Source of the DNA: Gracilimonas mengyeensis
GTDB lineage: Bacteria > Bacteroidota > Rhodothermia > Balneolales > Balneolaceae
Direction of reading: 5' to 3'
Length of the DNA: 64,000 nucleotides
Assembly (NCBI RefSeq): GCF_900182705.1
Contig: NZ_FXTP01000006.1
Span: forward strand, 1-64,000
Below the pieces are notes generated by a model. That model had not been told where the DNA came from. It worked only from the letters and a program-made list of their open reading frames with translations, and searched no databases. Of the stretch, positions 61,187 to 64,000 are shown in pieces. The number at the start of each line of letters is the position of its first letter. Within the stretch, counting starts at the first letter, position 1. Made by a program: the position numbers and the translations under genes.

Positions 61187-61981
61187 ATGTATAGAACCTC
61201 ATTATTATTTTTAGCTTTCTGTTTTATAAGCGGAATGGTTTTCGGCCAGGAAAAAGAACTTACGGATGAAGAAATACTACGTTTGTATGAAGATTTGCGT
61301 GTAGCGGATGTATCCGACGGGATGGACTTTGTAGGACTTTGGAATACCGGTCTGCTCGATCAGTCAATTACCCCACTTTGGCGGGATGTACAAACTATGG
61401 ATCATGTGGTTCGGGGCATAGCTGTAACGGCCCGCTATATTCCTACCAATAAAACGGTACAGGATGCGCCCAAAACCTATGAAGAATATCGTGCCTGGGA
61501 GGGGAATTGGTATAACGACCTCTCGCCTGAACCCTTTGTTGAATTCATAAAAGACGGAACAATAGTAGTGCTGGATGTGGAGGGAGACGGAGATACGGGC
61601 ACGGTGGGGTCTTATAATTCGTTGGATTGGGTGAGCCGCGGAGCAGTAGGCATCGTTTCAAATGGTGGCATCCGGGATACCGATGAGATTATACTACAGC
61701 GTATTCCTACTTATTATGATGAGGAAAACAGGGGAAGAGGTATTCGTCCCGGGCGCAATGAGGTAGAATCCGTAAACAAGACGGTGAGTATTGGAGGAGT
61801 TCAAATTAATCCGGGAGATGTTATTGTGGCCGATGGTGACGGTGTAATTGTAGTGCCGCGTAAGCACGCCCTGGCCGTAGCCGAATTTGCCTTCAAAATT
61901 TTAGAAGGCGATAAAGAAGGCCGGCGAAGCCTGTATGAAAAATTAGGACGAGAACTGGATGAATCTGTACAGAATGATTGA
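61187..61981 (+). CDS. Secreted RraA-like/aldolase-fold protein
   Basis: This 264-residue protein has a signal peptide (MYRTSLLFLAFCFISGMVFG). The RraA fold follows: ADVSDGMDFVGLWNTGLLDQ, DGTIVVLDVEGDGDTGTVGSYNSLDWVSRGAVGIVSNGGIRDTDEI, VQINPGDVIVADGDGVIVVPRKHALAVAEFAF. This superfamily includes RNase E inhibitor RraA and HMG/CHA-aldolases. Export makes RNase E regulation unlikely, so a periplasmic aldolase-like or unknown activity is better. It is monocistronic with a terminator. Confidence 0.85.
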   Translation: MYRTSLLFLAFCFISGMVFGQEKELTDEEILRLYEDLRVADVSDGMDFVGLWNTGLLDQSITPLWRDVQTMDHVVRGIAVTARYIPTNKTVQDAPKTYEEYRAWEGNWYNDLSPEPFVEFIKDGTIVVLDVEGDGDTGTVGSYNSLDWVSRGAVGIVSNGGIRDTDEIILQRIPTYYDEENRGRGIRPGRNEVESVNKTVSIGGVQINPGDVIVADGDGVIVVPRKHALAVAEFAFKILEGDKEGRRSLYEKLGRELDESVQND

Positions 61982-62005
61982 CATGGGCATTGTTAATCAC
62001 GATTT

Positions 62006-62039
62006 AAGCCGGAGTGTGTTATTCGCTCCGGCTTTTTTT
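62006..62039 (+). terminator. Terminator of the RraA-like gene
   Basis: AAGCCGGAG (62006-62014) pairs perfectly with CTCCGGCTT (62026-62034) around an 11-base loop and is followed by a run of seven T (62033-62039). It ends the RraA-like transcript and excludes an upstream start of the next gene. Confidence 0.85.
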
Positions 62040-62151
62040 ATTCCCTGTGATTTATCCTGTCAAAGATCTTCAATCACAAAAAACAGATTCTACTATAAAT
62101 GGTTGTTTAGGAAAAAGCGTTGTATCATCTCACACAAAAATAAACCCCATC

Positions 62152-63213
62152 ATGAGTTTTTTTAAGAAGATGATTTTATGGATTGCTGGAATTTTCCTAA
62201 TCGCTGCGGTGACAATAGCTACAGTAGGCTGGATGATTTCCGAACCCGGTTACCAGGGCCCCAAAACTGACCACTTTAACGGCACTACCTTTGAGAATCC
62301 GGGAGACATTCCTTCCAAAGGATTCACAGATGTAATGCGCTGGTACATAAACCGCGATCAGGGCGAATGGAGTGAGTCTGCGGGCCGGCCAGAAACAGCG
62401 CCCGCGCAACCGGCCGACCGTATTGAAGACGGACTCGAAATCACCTACGTAAATCATTCTACTTTTTTGATTCAGGTGGATGGACTCAATATCCTCACCG
62501 ATCCGGTGTGGAGCGAGCGTGTGAGTCCTTTTACTTTTGCCGGACCGAAACGCTACCGCGAACCGGGCATCCGCTTTGAAGACTTGCCGGAAATTGATCT
62601 GATTGTACTCAGTCATAATCACTACGACCATCTCGATATCGAAACCCTGAAAAAGCTGAATCAATCGTATCAACCCAAAGTAATTGCTCCATTGGGCGTG
62701 CCGCTGATGTTGAATAAATACGGCATCCAGGATACAGAAGCTTTGGACTGGTGGGAGCATACTTCCGGTATGGATGAGATTGCCATCCATGCGGTTCCGG
62801 CCCAGCACTTTTCAGCTCGTGGCATGTTTGACCGGGACAAAACGTTGTGGGCGGGTTACATCATCCAAACCGCCCATGGTGATATCTATTTTGCCGGGGA
62901 TACCGGTTATGCACCCTTTTTTACAGAAATCGGGGAGAAATTCCCCAACATAAAAATTGGGTTGATACCCATCGGGGCCTACAAACCACGCTGGTTTATG
63001 AAGCCCATGCACGTAAATCCTGCCGAGGCTATCCAAATTCACAAAGATGTTGGCGCCGACATCAGCTTTGGCATGCACTTCGGCACCTTCCCGCTGGCCG
63101 ATGACGGGCAGATGGATCCTATTAACGATTTCAACGAAGAAATGCAGAAATCCGAAAACCGCGGGGTGAATTTTAAGTTGTTAACCGAGGGAGATCAGTT
63201 TAGTATTCAGTAA
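62152..63213 (+). CDS. MBL-fold metallo-hydrolase (NAPE-PLD/UlaG-like), membrane anchored
   Basis: This 353-residue protein has an N-terminal membrane helix (MILWIAGIFLIAAVTIATVGWMI) and the metallo-beta-lactamase dimetal site SHNHYDHLD (H155, H157, D159, H160). Other metal or substrate blocks are IHAVPAQHFSARG, YFAGDTGYAPFF and ISFGMHFGTFPLADD. NAPE-PLD-type phosphodiesterases share this layout. I take ATG 62152 because the longer frame from 62014 would begin inside a terminator hairpin. It follows the RraA-like gene, but the terminator separates transcription. Substrate unknown, probably a phosphodiester or lactone. Confidence 0.88.
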   Translation: MSFFKKMILWIAGIFLIAAVTIATVGWMISEPGYQGPKTDHFNGTTFENPGDIPSKGFTDVMRWYINRDQGEWSESAGRPETAPAQPADRIEDGLEITYVNHSTFLIQVDGLNILTDPVWSERVSPFTFAGPKRYREPGIRFEDLPEIDLIVLSHNHYDHLDIETLKKLNQSYQPKVIAPLGVPLMLNKYGIQDTEALDWWEHTSGMDEIAIHAVPAQHFSARGMFDRDKTLWAGYIIQTAHGDIYFAGDTGYAPFFTEIGEKFPNIKIGLIPIGAYKPRWFMKPMHVNPAEAIQIHKDVGADISFGMHFGTFPLADDGQMDPINDFNEEMQKSENRGVNFKLLTEGDQFSIQ

Positions 63214-63450
63214 AAGTAATTTGGAATGAGGAATTTTGAGTTTTGAATTATAGAGTTGCTGAATACATGCAATCCCGAGTTTAGTCAATGAACTTTCCTT
63301 CTTGGTAGGGGATTGAGGGGTGAGTAATGTTTCAAAAGGGTATTAATTTTCACGCGAACCGGGAGGTTCGACCAGGCATTCCGCAGCAGAGCGGCGGAAC
63401 GAGGGCCAAGGATGGGTTGATTTAATGCTTATCATTTAGATTACGTATCA
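63214..63450. repeat. Gene-free stretch with repeat words
   Basis: The AT-rich tract TTTTGAGTTTTGAATTATAG follows the MBL-gene stop codon closely. A GGGGATTGAGGGGTGAGTAA repeat (about 63308) and the stem GCGAACCGGGAGGTTCG (about 63354) follow. There is no gene. Confidence 0.5.
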
Positions 63451-64000
63451 ATGAAGAAAGCTTTATCCATAATAATTTTCATTAGCATTTATTTGAATGG
63501 CTTTGCCCAGACAAATGATAGATTGATTAACCAGACAGAAGGGCAAAACGGTCACGTCATAAATTATATCACTGCCCAAACTCTTATAGATGGAAGGATT
63601 AATCATACTCTAAATCTAAAAGAGGTTTTAAACAACAAAACGTTGGAAGAGACGATCAGGATTTGGGGTGAACCGATTAACATCAAATCAGAACAGGATG
63701 TAGCAAATGACGGGACGGTTTTGTTTGAAAGAAAGATGGGTTACTACCCGGGATTGAGGCTTATTTTTCCAGAAAAGAACGGGAAGTATGTTTTAAGCAG
63801 AATTGATTTCATAACAAATAAATCAAACCTAAAACTCGGTGACACATCTTTTTCATTAGGAATGGAAGTAGATAAGCTTCTTCCTACTGCCAATAAAATA
63901 AAATCTGGAGAAGGTAAAAGAGATATTGATATTCGGGTGCTAGAAACCGATCATACCGGAAAAATTAAGAAGACCGATCAAGGGGTATTTCAGTCCCGAA
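63451..64000 (+). CDS. Secreted protein of unknown function (N-terminal part, runs off the window)
   Basis: From ATG 63451 the frame runs 183 codons to the window edge without a stop. It begins with a signal peptide (MKKALSIIIFISIYLNGFAQ). A mixed alpha/beta region follows (TLEETIRIWGEPINI, RLIFPEKNGKYVLSRIDFITN, LGDTSFSLGMEVDKLLP) that I do not recognise. The pattern of two similar segments, each with a G-x-P or G-M step, hints at a repeat of a small domain. No function is inferred. Confidence 0.7.
   Translation, partial: MKKALSIIIFISIYLNGFAQTNDRLINQTEGQNGHVINYITAQTLIDGRINHTLNLKEVLNNKTLEETIRIWGEPINIKSEQDVANDGTVLFERKMGYYPGLRLIFPEKNGKYVLSRIDFITNKSNLKLGDTSFSLGMEVDKLLPTANKIKSGEGKRDIDIRVLETDHTGKIKKTDQGVFQSR

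Noticed and set aside
62014-62151. An upstream start for the MBL-fold gene
   Set aside because: The extra 46 codons would start inside a clear terminator hairpin, and the extension is rich in rare-looking residues. ATG 62152 starts with a natural membrane anchor.

Overview
The window looks like chromosomal DNA from the Bacteroidota/Balneolota side of the FCB group. A Balneolota genus of the Gracilimonas/Balneola type is my best guess, by inference from gene content. Two secreted proteins end in the type IX secretion (T9SS) sorting domain of the NYPNPFNPxT type. The T9SS regulator PorX and the gliding protein GldC are encoded. Several putative promoters carry the TAnnTTTG -7 element of this group. 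Most genes are housekeeping or metabolic, and I see no prophage, plasmid backbone, rRNA, tRNA or CRISPR array.

Region by region. 1-8045 is the accessory part. It holds the N-terminal 1064 codons of a large secreted adhesin-like protein, a cytosolic-looking type-1 periplasmic-binding-fold protein, a phage-tail-collar (MdpB-like) protein, a small beta-rich protein, a 2-oxoglutarate Asp/Asn hydroxylase and a PAPS sulfotransferase. 8192-17904 holds PolX, an aldehyde dehydrogenase, GldC, an RluD-type pseudouridine synthase, a HEPN-like protein bracketed by direct repeats, a four-helix-bundle protein, RecN and ArgH. 17905-25665 holds a gene-poor, palindrome-rich stretch, cytochrome bd (CydAB), a sialate O-acetylesterase and glycyl-tRNA synthetase. 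25972-43919 holds a CotH/lamin-tail T9SS cargo, an unusual endonuclease III, a YWTD-propeller T9SS cargo, a MEMO protein with an extra N-terminal domain, an aldo/keto reductase, GlpD, a nitroreductase, aminopeptidase P, a protein with a possible clamp-binding tail, a YdeI-like protein and a secreted M14 peptidase. 44550-64000 holds an Nramp-related transporter lacking the canonical metal motifs, a second 2OG oxygenase bracketed by direct repeats, an HTH two-gene operon, a metalloenzyme-superfamily protein, Dtd, PurM, two CPBP proteases, a degenerate SRAP protein, the porX-tsaE operon, a ComEA-like protein, a secreted RraA-like protein, an MBL-fold hydrolase and a partial secreted protein.

Intergenic DNA is rich in repeats. 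There are three copies of a ~205-bp MITE with TAACGTGAGTTCGA-type termini, a second 216-bp inverted-repeat element and arrays of short palindromes. Three copies of a GGTCATTCCTGC...TTAGATTTCGGGC module occur, and AT-rich tracts start exactly at stop codons. The 50721-51125 gap has a cluster of DnaA-box-like nonamers in AT-rich DNA and is a candidate chromosomal origin. Two distant gaps (6804-6920 and 48212-48330) share a promoter-to-terminator block that looks like a duplicated small-RNA gene.

The most interesting candidate systems are the collar/hydroxylase/sulfotransferase/binding-protein cluster (3478-8045), the paired small-RNA-like loci, the putative oriC and the SRAP homologue that has lost its catalytic Cys2.
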